Below, piece after piece: positions 9,356 through 21,700 of a stretch of DNA of 64,000 nucleotides. Where the stretch lies: assembly GCF_040802235.1 (NCBI RefSeq), contig NC_133172.1, positions 28,291,738 through 28,355,737 on the forward strand. The letters run 5' to 3'. Positions within the stretch are counted from its first letter, which is position 1. Each line of letters starts with the position of its first letter. This stretch comes from Manis javanica (taxonomy: Eukaryota > Chordata > Mammalia > Pholidota > Manidae). The notes under the pieces are model-generated. The model ran no database searches. It was not told where the DNA came from and was given only the letters and a program-made list of their open reading frames with translations. The translations under genes were made by a program, and so were the position numbers.

Positions 9356-11791
9356 AAAAAAAATAATCAATGGATCAATGACCAAATATAAACACAGATC
9401 AAGCAATATATGGAGACAAATGACAACAATAATTCAATGCAGCAAAAATCTGTGGGATACAGAGAAGGCCGGGCTAAGAGGAAAGTATATTGCAATACAG
9501 GCCTTCCTCAGGAAAGAATAATAATCCCATATGAATAGTCTAAACTTGCAAAAAATGAAACTAGAAAAACCGGAGGAAATGACGACCAAAGTCAGCAGAA
9601 GTAGGGACATAATAAAGATTAGAGCATAAATAAATAAAATTGAGAAGAATAAAGCAATTGAAAGAATCAATGAAAACAGGATCTAGTTCTTCAAGAAAAT
9701 TAAGAAAATAGGTAAACCCCTAGCCAGACTTATCAAGAGAAAAAGAGAGTCTACACACATAAACAGCATCAGAAATGAGAAAGAAACAATCACTACGTAC
9801 ACCACAGAAATAAAAAGAGTGATGAGAGAATACTATGAAAAATTATATACTAACAAACTGGATAACCTAGAAGAAATGGACACCTTCTTAGGAAAATACA
9901 ACCTTCCAAGGGTGACCCAGGAAGAAACAGAAAATGTTAATAGGCCAATTACGAGCAACAGAATTGAATTGGTAATCAAAAAGCTTTCTAATAACAAAAT
10001 ACCTGGACCAGATGGTTTCACTGCTGAATTTTATAATTTAGTGAAGACCTAATACCCATCCTCCTTAAAGTTTTCCAACAGGTAGATGAGGAGGAAATAC
10101 TCCCAAACTCATTCTATGAGGCCAGCATCACTCTAATACCAAAACCAGGCAAAGACAACACAAAAAAAGAAAATTACAGACCAATATCCCTGATGGGCAT
10201 AGATGCAAAAAAACTGAACAAACTATTGGCAAAACAAATAGAAAAATACTTCAAAAATATCATCCACCATGATCAAGTAGGATTTATTCCAGGGATTGAA
10301 GGATAGTACAACATTTGAAAATCCATTATCATCATCCACCACATCAACAATAAGAAGGACAAAAACCACATGATCATCCCCATAGATGTTGAAAAAGCAT
10401 TCAACAAAATTCAACATCCATTCAAGATAACATATCTCAACAAAATGGGTATAGAGGGCAAGTACCTCAACATCATAAAGGCCATATATGACAAACCCAA
10501 TGCCACCATTTTACTTAACAGTGATAAGCTGGAAGCTTTTCCTTTAAGATTGGGAAGAAGACAGGGATGCCCACTCTCCATACTTTTATTCAAAAGAGTT
10601 CTGGAGGTCCTAGCTTTGGCAATCAGACAAAACACAGAAATAATAAACAGCCAGATTGGCAAGGAAGAAGTTAAAGTGTCCCTGCTTGTGGATGACATGA
10701 TAGTGTACATAAAAAAACATAAAAATCCACTCCAAAACTACCAGATCTCATATTGGAATTCAGCAAAGTTGCAAGATACAAAATTAATATACAGCAATCT
10801 GTTGCATTCCTACACTCTAACAATGAACTAGCAGAAAGAAAAATCAGGAAAATAATTCCATTCACAATTGCATCAAAAAGAATGAAATACCTAGGAATAA
10901 ACCTAACAAAAGAACTGAAAGACCTATACTCTGAAAACTGCAACACACTTATGAGAGAAATTAAAGAAGATGTCAATAAATGAAAACACATCCAATGCTG
11001 ATGGATAGGAAGAATTAATATTGTCAAAGTGGCCATCGTGCCTAAAGCAAGCTACAGATTCAGTACAATTCCTATGAAAACACCAAAAGCACTCTTCAAT
11101 GAACTACACAGATCATTCTAAAATTGATACATAACCAAAAAACACCCCAAATAGCCAAAGAAATCCTGAGAAGGAAGAACAAAGGTAGGAGATTATGCTC
11201 CCCAAGTTCAACCTCCAGTGCAAAGCCACAGTAATTAAGAGAATTTGGTACTGGTGCAAGAAGAGAACCATCGACCAATGGAACAGATTAGAGACACCTG
11301 ATATATACCCAATGATATGTGGTCAATTAATATACAATAAAAGAGCCATGGACAATGGGGAAATGACAGCCTCTTCAACAACTGGTGTTGGCAAAATTGG
11401 AGACCTACACGCAGGAGAATGAAACTAGATTATTGTGTAACCCCATACACAAAAGGAAACCCAAAATGGATCAAAGACCTGAATGTAATTCATGAAACCA
11501 TAAAACTCTTAGAAGACAACATAGAGGCAAAAATCTTCTGAATATAAGCATGAGCAACTTCTTCCTGAATGCATCTCCTCAAGTAAGGGAAACAAAAGCA
11601 AAAATGAACACATGGCAGTACATCAACCTAAAAAATTTCTGTAAGGCAAAGGACACCATGAACAGAACAAAAAGGCATCCTACAGAATGGGGGAATATAT
11701 TTGTGAACGACATATACAACAAGGTGTTAGCATCCAAAATACATAAAGAACTCACATGCCTCAACACCCAAAAAGCAAATAACCCAATTAA

Positions 11792-11806
11792 AAAATGGGC
11801 AGAGTA
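11792..11806. repeat. Target site duplication of L1 copy C, left copy
   Basis: AAAATGGGCAGAGTA, identical to 17746-17760. The duplicated bases are part of ORF2 of host copy D. Confidence 0.9.
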
Positions 11807-12446
11807 GATGAACCTGAAAGATGGCGGTGTGAGAGGAGAGACAGAGGCTTCCTCCTAAAACTGGATACAATTAGAAAATTTAATTGACACTACTAATCCT
11901 GAAAGAGCAACAGGAAATAGGATGGCATCAGACTGCACACACCTGGAGAAAAGAGCAGACCTCAGCGAATGGGGTAACGTACCAGAGCTGTGGCTCCATG
12001 GGACCCGAGATCCTCCCCCACCCCAGCTCACCAGTGGGAGGAAGAGAAACGGAGCAGGGAGGGAGTGGAAGGCTTGGGACTGCTGAATACCTAGCTCTGG
12101 AGATCTGCACTGGGTGCACAAACCTACATTTCATGATGCTTTCATGAGACTCGCATGACTACTGGGTTGGAAAGTTAATACAGCAGAGTTCCTGGGGAGA
12201 CTGGGATTCTGGCTGCTTCTGGAAAGCAGGGATCCATATTTGACTGCTCTGGGACAAAAACTTATACCTGTGTGCCCAGCCCACTAGCTCAGGCAGTGGA
12301 GACAGGCACAGGAGACAGGAGGTGGAAAACAGCTCTTTCCTCCTCCCAGGCACCAGTACCGCTCACCTGTGGCCCCCAACATTGCTTCAGGGGCTTAGCA
12401 GCTCCAGTACAGAGCTTCTGGACACTAGAGGGTGCAATATACAAAC

Positions 12447-13332
12447 ATGAAAAGCCAAAGCAACCTTGTTCAGAGTAAAATTGTTAATACAACTCCTGAG
12501 AAAGATTTACATGATTTGGACCTCATGACCATTCCTGAAACGGAGTTCAAAATAAAAATAATCAACATCCTAATGGAGGTACGGAAAGACATCCAAGAAC
12601 TCAGGAATGAATTCAGGTCAGAGATCTAATCATTAAAGAACACAATGGAGGGTATTAAAAGCAGGTTGGATATGGTGGAGGAGACAATAAATGAAATAAT
12701 AGAGAAGAGGAATACAAAGAAGCAGGGGCACAGAGAGAAAAAAGGATCTCTAAAAATGAAAGAATATTGAGAGAACTGTGTGACCAATCAAAGCAGAACA
12801 ATATTCGCATTATAGGAAAACCAGAAGAGGAGAGAGAAAAAGGGATAGAAAGTGTCTTTGAGGAGGTAGTTGCTGAAAACTTCACCAATCTGGGGAAGGA
12901 GATAGTCTCTCAGGCCATGGAGATCCACAGATCCCCCTACACAAGGGATCCAAGGAAGACAACACCAAGACACATAGTAATTAAAATGGGAAAGCTCAAG
13001 TATAAGGACAGCCTATTAAAAGCAGCTAGAGGCAGAAATAAGATCAGATACAAAGGAAAGCCCATCAGACTAACAACAGACTTCTCAGCAGAAATCTTAC
13101 AACCAGAAGGGAGTGGCATGATGTATTTAATGCCATGAAGTGGAAGGGCCTGGAACCAAGATTACTTTATCGAGAGATATTATCATTTAAATTTGAAGGA
13201 GGGATTAAACAATTTCCAGATAAGCAAAAGCTGAGAGAGTTTACCTCCCACAGACCATCTTTGCAGTCTATTTTGGAGGGACTGCTACAGATGGAAGGGT
13301 TCGTAGGGGTGGATAGCTGTCACCAGAGGTAG
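12447..13332 (+). pseudogene. L1 ORF1, frameshifted, copy C
   Basis: ATG at 12447 (MKSQSNLVQSK). The first frame stops at 12629 within the coiled coil; the RRM-like part is readable at 12767-13138 (NIRIIGKPEEE, RHIVIKM) and the C-terminal domain in another frame at 13135-13332 (FPDKQKLREF). The usual terminal TAG after GLL is CAG here, so the last frame reads on to 13332. At least two frameshifts and one nonsense codon. Confidence 0.88.
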
Positions 13333-13600
13333 GAAAATTATGGTAGGGTGGGTGGAACAGCTGATTGGGAGGCAAATGAAAAATTAAATTGAGTATCCCC
13401 AAAGCCAATCAAGGAATAGAGAAAAAGTATACAATCTGATACCTCATATATAAAGAATGAAGGAGAAAGAAAAAGGAGGAGAAATAGAAAAGAACCTTTA
13501 GATTGTGTTTGTAACAGTATACTAAGTGAGTTAAGTTAGACTCTTAGATAGTAAGGAAAGTAATCTGAAACCTTTGGTAACCACGAATCTAAAGAATGAA

Positions 13601-16600
13601 ATGGCAATAAGTACATACCTATCGATACTCACCCTAAATGTAAATGGATGGAATGCACCAATCAAAATACATAGAGTCACTGAATGGATAAAAAAACAAG
13701 ACCCATCTATATGCTGCTTACAAGAGACTCACCGCAAACCCAAAGACATGCACAGACTAAAAGTCAAGGGATGGAAAAAGATATTTCATGCAAACAATAG
13801 GGAGAAAAAAGAAGGTGTTGCAGTACTAGTGTCAGACAAAATAGACTTCAAAACAAAGAAGGTTACAAGAGATAAAGAAGGACATTACATAATGATAAAG
13901 GGCTCAGTCCAACAAGAGAATATAACCATTATAAATATATATGCACCCAACACAGGAGCACCAGCATATGTGAAACAAATACTAATAGAACTAAAGGAGC
14001 AAACAGACTGCAATGCATTAATTATAGGAGACTTCAACACACCATTCACTACAAAGAACAGATCCACCAGAAAGAAAATAAGTAAGGACACAGAGGCACT
14101 GAACAACACACTAGAACAGATGGACCTAATAGACATTCATAGAACTCTACACCCAAAAGCAACAGGATACACATTCTTCTCAAGTGCACATGGAACATTC
14201 TCCAGAATAGACCACATACTAGGCCACAAAAAGAGCCTCAGTAAATTCAAAAAGATTGAAATCCTACCAACCAACTTTTCAGACCACAAAGGTATAAAAG
14301 TAGAAATAAATTGTACAAAGAAAACAAAAAGGCTCACAAACACATGGAGGCTTAACAACATGCTACTAAATAATCAATGGATCAATGAACAAATCAAAAT
14401 GGAGATCAAGGAATATATAGAAACAAAGGACAACAACAAAACTAAGCCCCAACTTTTATGGGACGCAGCGAAAGCAGTCTTAACAGGAAAGTATATAGCA
14501 ATCCTGGCATATTTAAAGAATGAAGAACAAACCCAAATGAATAGTCTAATGTCACAGTTATCAAAATTGGAAAAAAAAGAACAAATGAGGCCTAAAGTCA
14601 GAAGACGGAGGGACATAAAGATCAGAGAAGAAATAAACAAAATTGAGAAGAATAAAACAATAGAAAGAATCAATGAAACCAAGAGCTGGTTGTTTGAGAA
14701 AATAAACAAAATAGATAAGCCTCTAGCCAGACTTATTAAGAGAAAAAGAGAATCAACTCACATCAACAGAATCAGAAATGAGAAAGGAAACATCACGACG
14801 GACCCAACAGTAATACAAAGAATTATTAGAGACTACTATGAAAACCTACATGCTAAGAAACTGGAAAACCTAGAAGAAATGGACAACTTCCTAGAAAAAT
14901 ACAACCTTCCAAGACTGACCAAGGAAGAAACACAAAATCTAAACAAACCAATTACCAGCAAAGAAATTGAAATGGTAATCAAAAAACTACCCAAGAACAA
15001 AATCCCCAGGCCAGATGGATTTACCTCAGAATTTTATAAGACACACAGGGAAGACATAATACCCATTCTCCTTAAAGTTTTCCAAAAAATAGAAGAGGAG
15101 GGAATACTCCCAAATTCATTCTATGAAGCCAACATCACCCTAATACCAAAACAAGTCAAACACCCCACCAAAAAAGAAAATTACACAGCAATATCCCTGA
15201 TGAATGTAGATGCAAAAATACTCAATAAAATATTAGCAAACAGAATTCAACAGTATATCAAAAGGATCATACACCATGACCAAGTGAGGTTCATCCCAGG
15301 GATGCAAGGATGGTACAACATTCGAAAATCCATCAACATCATCCAGCACGTCAACAAAAAGAAAGACAAAAACCACATGATCATCTCCATAGATGCTGAA
15401 AAAGCATTTGACAAAATTCAACATCCATTCATGATAAAAACTCTCAGAAAAATGGGAATAGAGGGCAAGTACCTCAACATAATAAAGGCCATATATGATA
15501 AACCCACAGCCAGCATTATACTGAACAGCGGGAAGCTGAAAGCATTTCCTCTGTGATCGGGAACAAGACAGGGATGCCCACTCTCCCCACTGTTATTTAT
15601 CATAGTACTGGAGGTTCTAGCCATGGCAGTTAGACAAAACAAAGAAATACAAGGAATCCAGATTGGTAAAGAAGAAGTTAAACTGTCACTATTTGCTGAT
15701 GACATGATATTGTACATAAAAAACCCTAAGGACTCCATTCCAAAACTACTAGAACTGATATCAGAATACAGCAAAGTTGCAGGATACAAAATTATCACAC
15801 AGAAATCTGTGGCTTTCCTATACACTAACAATGAGCCAAAAGAAAGAGAAATATGAAAAACAATTCCATTCACAGTAGCATCAAAAAGAATAAAGTACCT
15901 AGGAATAAACCTAACCAATGAAGTGAAAGACCTATACCCTGAAAACTATAAGACACTATTAAGAGAAGTTAAAGAGCACACTAACAAATGGAAACTCATC
16001 CCATGCTCGTGGCTAGGAAGAATTAATATAGTCAAAATGGCCATCCTACCCAAAGCAATATACAGATTTGATGCAATCCCTATCAAATTACCAACAGCAT
16101 TCTTCAGTGAACTGGAACAAATAGTTCAAAAATTCATATGGAAACACCAAAGACCCTGAATAGCCAAAGCAATCCTGAGAAAGAAGAATAAAGTGGCAGG
16201 GATCTCACTCCCGAACTTCAAGATCTACTACAAAGTCATAGTAATCAAGACAATTTGGTACTGGCACAAGAACAGAGCCACAGACCAGTGGAACAGATTA
16301 GAGACTCCAGACATTAACCCAAACATATGTGGTCAATTAATATTTGATAAAGGATCCATGGACATACAATGGGGCAATGACAGTTTCTTCAACAGATGTT
16401 GCTGGCAAAACTGGACAGCTACATGTAGGAGAATTAAACTGGACCATTGTCTAACCCCATACACAAAAGTAAATTCAAAATGGATCAAAGACCTGAATGT
16501 AAGTCATGAAACCATAAAACTCTTGAAAAAAAAATAGGCAAAAATCTCTTAGACATAAACACGAGTGACCTCTTCTTGAACATATCTCCCCGGGCAAGGA

Positions 16601-17428
16601 AAACAAAAGCAAAAATGAACAAGTGGGACTATATCAAGCTGAAAAGCAAAGGACACCATCAATAGAACAAAAAGGTACCCTACAGTATGGGAGAATAAAT
16701 TTGTAAATGACAGATCTGATAAAGGCTTGGCATCCAAAATATATAAAGAGCTCATGCACATCAACAAACAAAAAGCAAATAATCCAATTAATAAATGGGC
16801 AGAGGAGCTGAACAGACAGTTCTCTAAAGATGAAATTCAGATGGCCCACAGACACATGAAAAGATGCTCCACATCGCTAGTTATCAGAGAAATGCAAATT
16901 AAAACCACAATGAGATATCATCTCACACCAGTAAGGATCACCACCATCCAAAAGACAAACAACAACAAATGTTGGCGAGGTTGTGGAGAAAGGTAAGCCC
17001 TCCTACACTGCTCGTGGGAATGTAAATTAGTTCAACCATTGTGAAAAGCAATATGGATGTTCCTCAAAATGCTCAAAATAGACTTACCATTTGACCCTGG
17101 AATTCCACTTTTGGGAATTTACCCTATGGATGCAGCAATCCAGTTTGAAAAAGACAGATGCACCCCTATGTTTATCACAGCACTATTTACAATAGCCAAG
17201 AAATGGAAGCAACCTAAGTGTCCATCAGTAGATGAATGGATAAAGAAGATGTGGTACATATACACAATGGGATATTATTCAGCCATAAGAAGAAAACAAA
17301 TCCTACCATTTGCAACAGCATGGATGGAGCTAGAGGGTATTATGCTCAGTGAAATAAGCCAGGCAGAGAAAGACAAGTACCAAATGATTTCACTCATCTG
17401 TGGAGTACAAGAACCAAGGAAAAACTGA
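13601..17428 (+). pseudogene. L1 ORF2, broken, copy C
   Basis: First ATG at 13601. The endonuclease domain and fingers/palm of the reverse transcriptase are open to a TGA at 15554-15556 (just after LKAFPL), where other copies have an Arg codon. FADD is intact near 15690. Further fragments are at 15623-15856, 15923-16159, 16193-16537, 16727-16996 and 17057-17428, separated by stops and frameshifts. The endonuclease keeps [21 protein letters not shown] and SDHKG. The terminal stop codon after MISLI is TGT, so the frame extends a little to 17428. Confidence 0.9.
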
Positions 17429-17745
17429 AGGAACAAAACAGCAGCAGAATCACAGAACCCAAGAATGGACTAACAGTTACCAAAGGGAAAGAGACTGGGG
17501 AGAATGGGAGAGTAGGGAGGGATAAGTGCAGGGAAGAAGAAAAGGGGTATTATGATTAGCATGTATAATGTTGGGGGTGGGGTAAAGGGGAGGGCTTTGC
17601 AACACAGAGAAGACAAGTAGTGATTCTACAGCATCTTGCTATGCTGATGGACAGTGACTATAACGGGTTTGTGGAGGGGACTTGGGTAGGGGAGAGCCTA
17701 GTAAACATAATGTTCTTCAAAATAAATAAAAATAAATAAATAAAT

Positions 17746-17760
17746 AAAATGGGCAGAGTA
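17746..17760. repeat. Target site duplication of L1 copy C, right copy
   Basis: AAAATGGGCAGAGTA directly after the A-rich tail of copy C; identical to 11792-11806. Confidence 0.9.
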
Positions 17761-18711
17761 TTATGAAGAGAAAATTTTCCAAAGAAGTTCAGATGGCCAA
17801 CCGACACATGGAAAAATGCTCCACATCACCAGTCATCAGGGAAATGCAAATTAAAACCACAATGAGATATCACCTCACACCAGTAAGGATGGCCAGCATT
17901 GAAAAGACTAAGAACAGCAAATGCTGGTGAGGATGTGGAGAACAGAGAACTCTCCTACACTGCTGGTGAGAATGTAAGCTAGTTCCACCATTGTGGAAAG
18001 CAATATGGAGGTTCCTCAAAAATCTAAAAAGAGAAATACCATTTGACCCAGGAATCCCATTCCTCAGAATTTACCCAAAGATTACAACTTTTCAGACTGA
18101 AAAAGGCCTATGCTCCCCAATGTTTATTGCAGCACGTTTTACAATAGCCAAAATATGGAAGCAACCTAAGTGTCCACCAGTAGATGAATTGATAAAGAAG
18201 GTGTGGTACATATACACAATGGAATACTATTCAGCCCTAAGAAAGAAACAAATGCTACCATTTGCAACAACATGGATGGAGCTGGAGGTTATTATGCTCA
18301 GTGAAATAAGGAGGTGGAGAAAGACAAGCAGCAAATGATTTCCCTCTTTTGTGGAGTATAACAACAAAGCAAATTTGAAGGAATAAAATAGCAGCAGACT
18401 CACAGACACCAAGAAGGGACTACTGGTTACCAAAGTGGAGGGGTGTGATAGGGTGGGTCGTGAGGGAGGGAGATGAGGATTGAGGGGTATTATGTTTAGT
18501 ACACATCATATAAGGTGTCACAGGGAGAACAGTGTAGCACACAGAAGGCAAACAGTGAATGGGTGGCATCTTACTACAGTAATGGATGGTGACTGCATTG
18601 GGGTATGGGTGGGGACTTGATAATGTGGGTGAATGTAGTAATTACATTGTTTTTTCCTGTGAAACCTTCATAAGCGTGTATATCAATAATACATGAATTA
18701 AAGAATCATTA

Positions 18712-21700
18712 CTTCTCTGTGTTGCACTGGCTTCCCTGTGAGCCCCCCTCCATTATCTCTACTAATCATAATGCCCCCTTTCCCCCTTATCTCTCTCTTC
18801 CCACCCGTCCTCCCCAGTCCTTTTCCCATTAATAACTGTTCATCCATTCTTGTGTTCTGTGAATCTGCTGCTGTTTTGTTCCTTCAGTTTTTTTCTTTGT
18901 TCTTATACTCCACAGATGAGTGAAATCATTTGATACTTGTCTTTTTCCTCCTGTGTTATTTCACTGAGCGCAATACCTCTAGCTCCATCCATGTTGTTGC
19001 AAATGGTAGGATTTGTTTTCTTCTTATGTCTGAATAATATTCCATTGTGTATATGAACCACATCTTCTTCATCCTTTCATCTGCTGATGGACACTTAGGT
19101 TGCTTCCTTTTACTGGCTATTGTAAATAGTGCTGTGATAAATAGTGCATGTATCTTTTTCAAACTGGGCTGCTGCATTCTTATGGTAAATTCCAAAGAGT
19201 GTAATTTCTGGGTCAAATGGTATTTCTATTTTTAGTTTTTTGAGGAACCTCCATATTCCTTTCCACAATGGTTGAACTAATTCGCATTCCAACCAGCAGT
19301 GCAGGAGGGTTCCCCTTTCTACACATTCTCACCAACATTTGCTGTTGTTTGTCTTTTAGTTGTTGGCCATCCTAACTGGTGTGAGCTGATACCTCACTGT
19401 GCTTTTAATTTGCATTTCTCTGATGATTAGTGATGTGGAATGTCTTTTCATGAGCCCATTGGCCATCTGAACTTTGGAGAATTGTACGTTCACACCCACA
19501 GCCCATTTTTTAATGAGGTTATTCTTTTTGGTTGTTGAGCCACATGAAGTCTTTATATTATGAATGTTAACCCCTTATCGGATATATCATTTATGAATAT
19601 ATTTTCCTATACTGTAGGATGCCTTCTTGTTTTCTGATGCTTTCCTTTGCTGTATAGAAGTGTTTTAGTTTGATATAGTCCTTCTACTTTATTTTTGCAT
19701 TTGTTTCTCTTGCCCAGGAAGATATGTTTATGAAAAAGTCACATGTTTATATTCAAGAGAGTTTTGGCTATGTTTCCTTCTAAGAGTTCTATGGTTTCAT
19801 GACTTACATTCAGGTCTTTGATCCATTTCGAGTTTACTTTTGTGTAAGGTGTTAGACAGTATTGTGTTTTAATTCTATTAGATGTAGCTCTCCAGTTTTG
19901 CCAATGCGGGTTATTGAAGAGGCTGTCATTTCCTCATTGCATATCCATGGTTTATTTATTATATACTAATTGACCACATATGCTTGGGTTTATATCTGGG
20001 CTCTCTCGTCTGTTCCCTTGGTCTATAGTTCTGTTTTTGTGTCAGTACCAAATTGTTTTGATTACTGTGGCTTTGTAGTAGAGCTTGATGTTGGGGAGCA
20101 TAATCCCTCCCTTCTTTAGTCTTCCTTCTCAGGATTGCTTTGGCTATTTGGGGTCTTTTGTGGTTCCATATGAATTTTTGAGCTGTTTACTCTAGTTCAT
20201 TGAAGAATGCTGTTGGTACTTTGATAGGGATTGCATTGAATCTGCAGATTGCTTTAGGTAGGATGGCCATTTTGACGATATTAAATCTTTGTATCCATGA
20301 GCATGGGATGTATTTCCATTTACTGGTATCTTTTTAAATTTTTCTCATGAGTGTCTTGTAGTTTTCAGAGTCTTTCACTTCCTTTGTTAGGTTTATTCCT
20401 ATGTATTTTATTCTTTTTGATGCAATTGTGAATGGAATTGTTTTCCTGATTTCTGTTTCTGCTATTTCATTGTTAGTGAATAGGAATGTAAGAGATTTCT
20501 GTGTATTAATTTCATATCCTGCAATATTATTGAATTCAGACTTCTTGAATTCTAGTAGTTTTGCAGTGGATTCTTCAGGGTTTTTTAATATACAATATCA
20601 TGTCATTTGCAAACAGTGACAGTTTAACTTCTTCCTTACCAATATGGATGCTTTTTATTTCTTTCTATTGTCTGACTGCCATAGCTAGGACCTCTAGTTC
20701 TATGTTGAATAAAAGTGGGGTGATTGGACATCCTTGTCTTTTTCCCAATCTTAAAGTACAAACTTTCACCTTCTCACTCTTAATTATGATATTGGTTGTG
20801 GGTTTGTCATATATAGCCTTTATTATGTTGAGGTAGTTCCCCTCTATATCCATTTTGTTGAGAGATTTTATCATGAATGGATGTTGAATTTTGTCAAATC
20901 TTTTTTCAGTATCTATGGAGATGATTATGTGACTTTTTTCCTATTTGTTATGATATAGTTGATGATGTTGATGGATTTTCAAATGGTGTACCATCCTTGC
21001 ATCCCTGGGATGAATCCCACTTGGTCATAGTGTATGATCCTTTTGATGTATTTTTGAATTCGGTTTGCTAATATTTTGTTGAGTATTTTTGCATCTATGT
21101 TCATCAGAGATACTGGTTTGTAACTTTCTTTTTTGTGGTGTTTCTGCTTGGTTTTGGTATTAGAGTGATGCTGGCCTCATAGAATGAGTTTGGAAGTATT
21201 CCCTCCTCTTCTATTTTTGGAAAACTTTAAGGAGAATGGGTATTATGTCTTCTCTAAATGTCTGATAATATTCAGCAGTGAATCCATCTGGTATGGGAGT
21301 TTTGTTCTTTGGTAGTTTTTGATTACCAATTCAGTTTCATTGCTGGTCATTGGTCTTCCTTCCTGGCTCAGTCTTGGAGGTTGTATTTTTCTAGAAAGTT
21401 GTCCATTTCTTCTAGGTTATCCAGTTTGTTAGCATATAGATTTTCATAGTATTGTCTAACAATTCTTTGTATTTCTGTGTTGTCTGTTTTGATTTTTCTT
21501 TACTCATTTCTGATTCTGTTTATGTGTGTAGATCCTCTTTTTTTCTTAAGTCTGGCTGGGAGTTTATCTATTTTGTTTATTTTCTCAAAGAGCCAGCTCT
21601 TGGTTTCATTGATTTTTTCTATTGTTTTATTCTTCTCAATTTTACTTCTTCTCTGATCTGTATTATGTTCCTCTTTCTGCCACCTTTGGGCCTGATTTGT

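Larger units (their letters stand above)
11807..17745 (+). mobile_element. Full-length L1 copy C, without ERV tail
   Basis: A 5.94-kb L1 from AAGATGGCGGTGTGAG at about 11818 to an (AAAT)n-type tail at 17720-17745, bounded by a 15-bp target site duplication. The 5' UTR (about 620 bp) has no tandem monomers. The protein is close to copy A. The 3' UTR ends at TGTTCTTC then A-rich sequence, about 30 bp earlier than the L1-to-ERV junction of copies A and B, and has no retroviral tail. It is therefore a conventional L1 of the same lineage. Confidence 0.92.
9362..18706 (+). mobile_element. Old 5'-truncated L1 (copy D), interrupted by copy C
   Basis: D begins inside ORF2 (NNQWINDQ-equivalent) immediately after the A run of composite A, runs to 11806, and resumes at 17761 after the copy C insertion. 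Joined across the insertion, the ORF2 C-terminus and 3' UTR are continuous (KKWAE before, [13 protein letters not shown] after). The frame is broken by many stops; fragments are readable at 9819-10052, 10370-10831, 11195-11422, 11550-11807 and 17991-18338. The RT motif reads LVDD instead of FADD. The 3' UTR reaches about 18706, where it abuts copy E without a clear poly(A). It is clearly more decayed than copies A, B and C. Confidence 0.85.

Noticed and set aside
12767..13138. Possible small independent RNA-binding gene
   Set aside because: It is the RRM-like middle part of frameshifted L1 ORF1 (copy C), not a separate gene.
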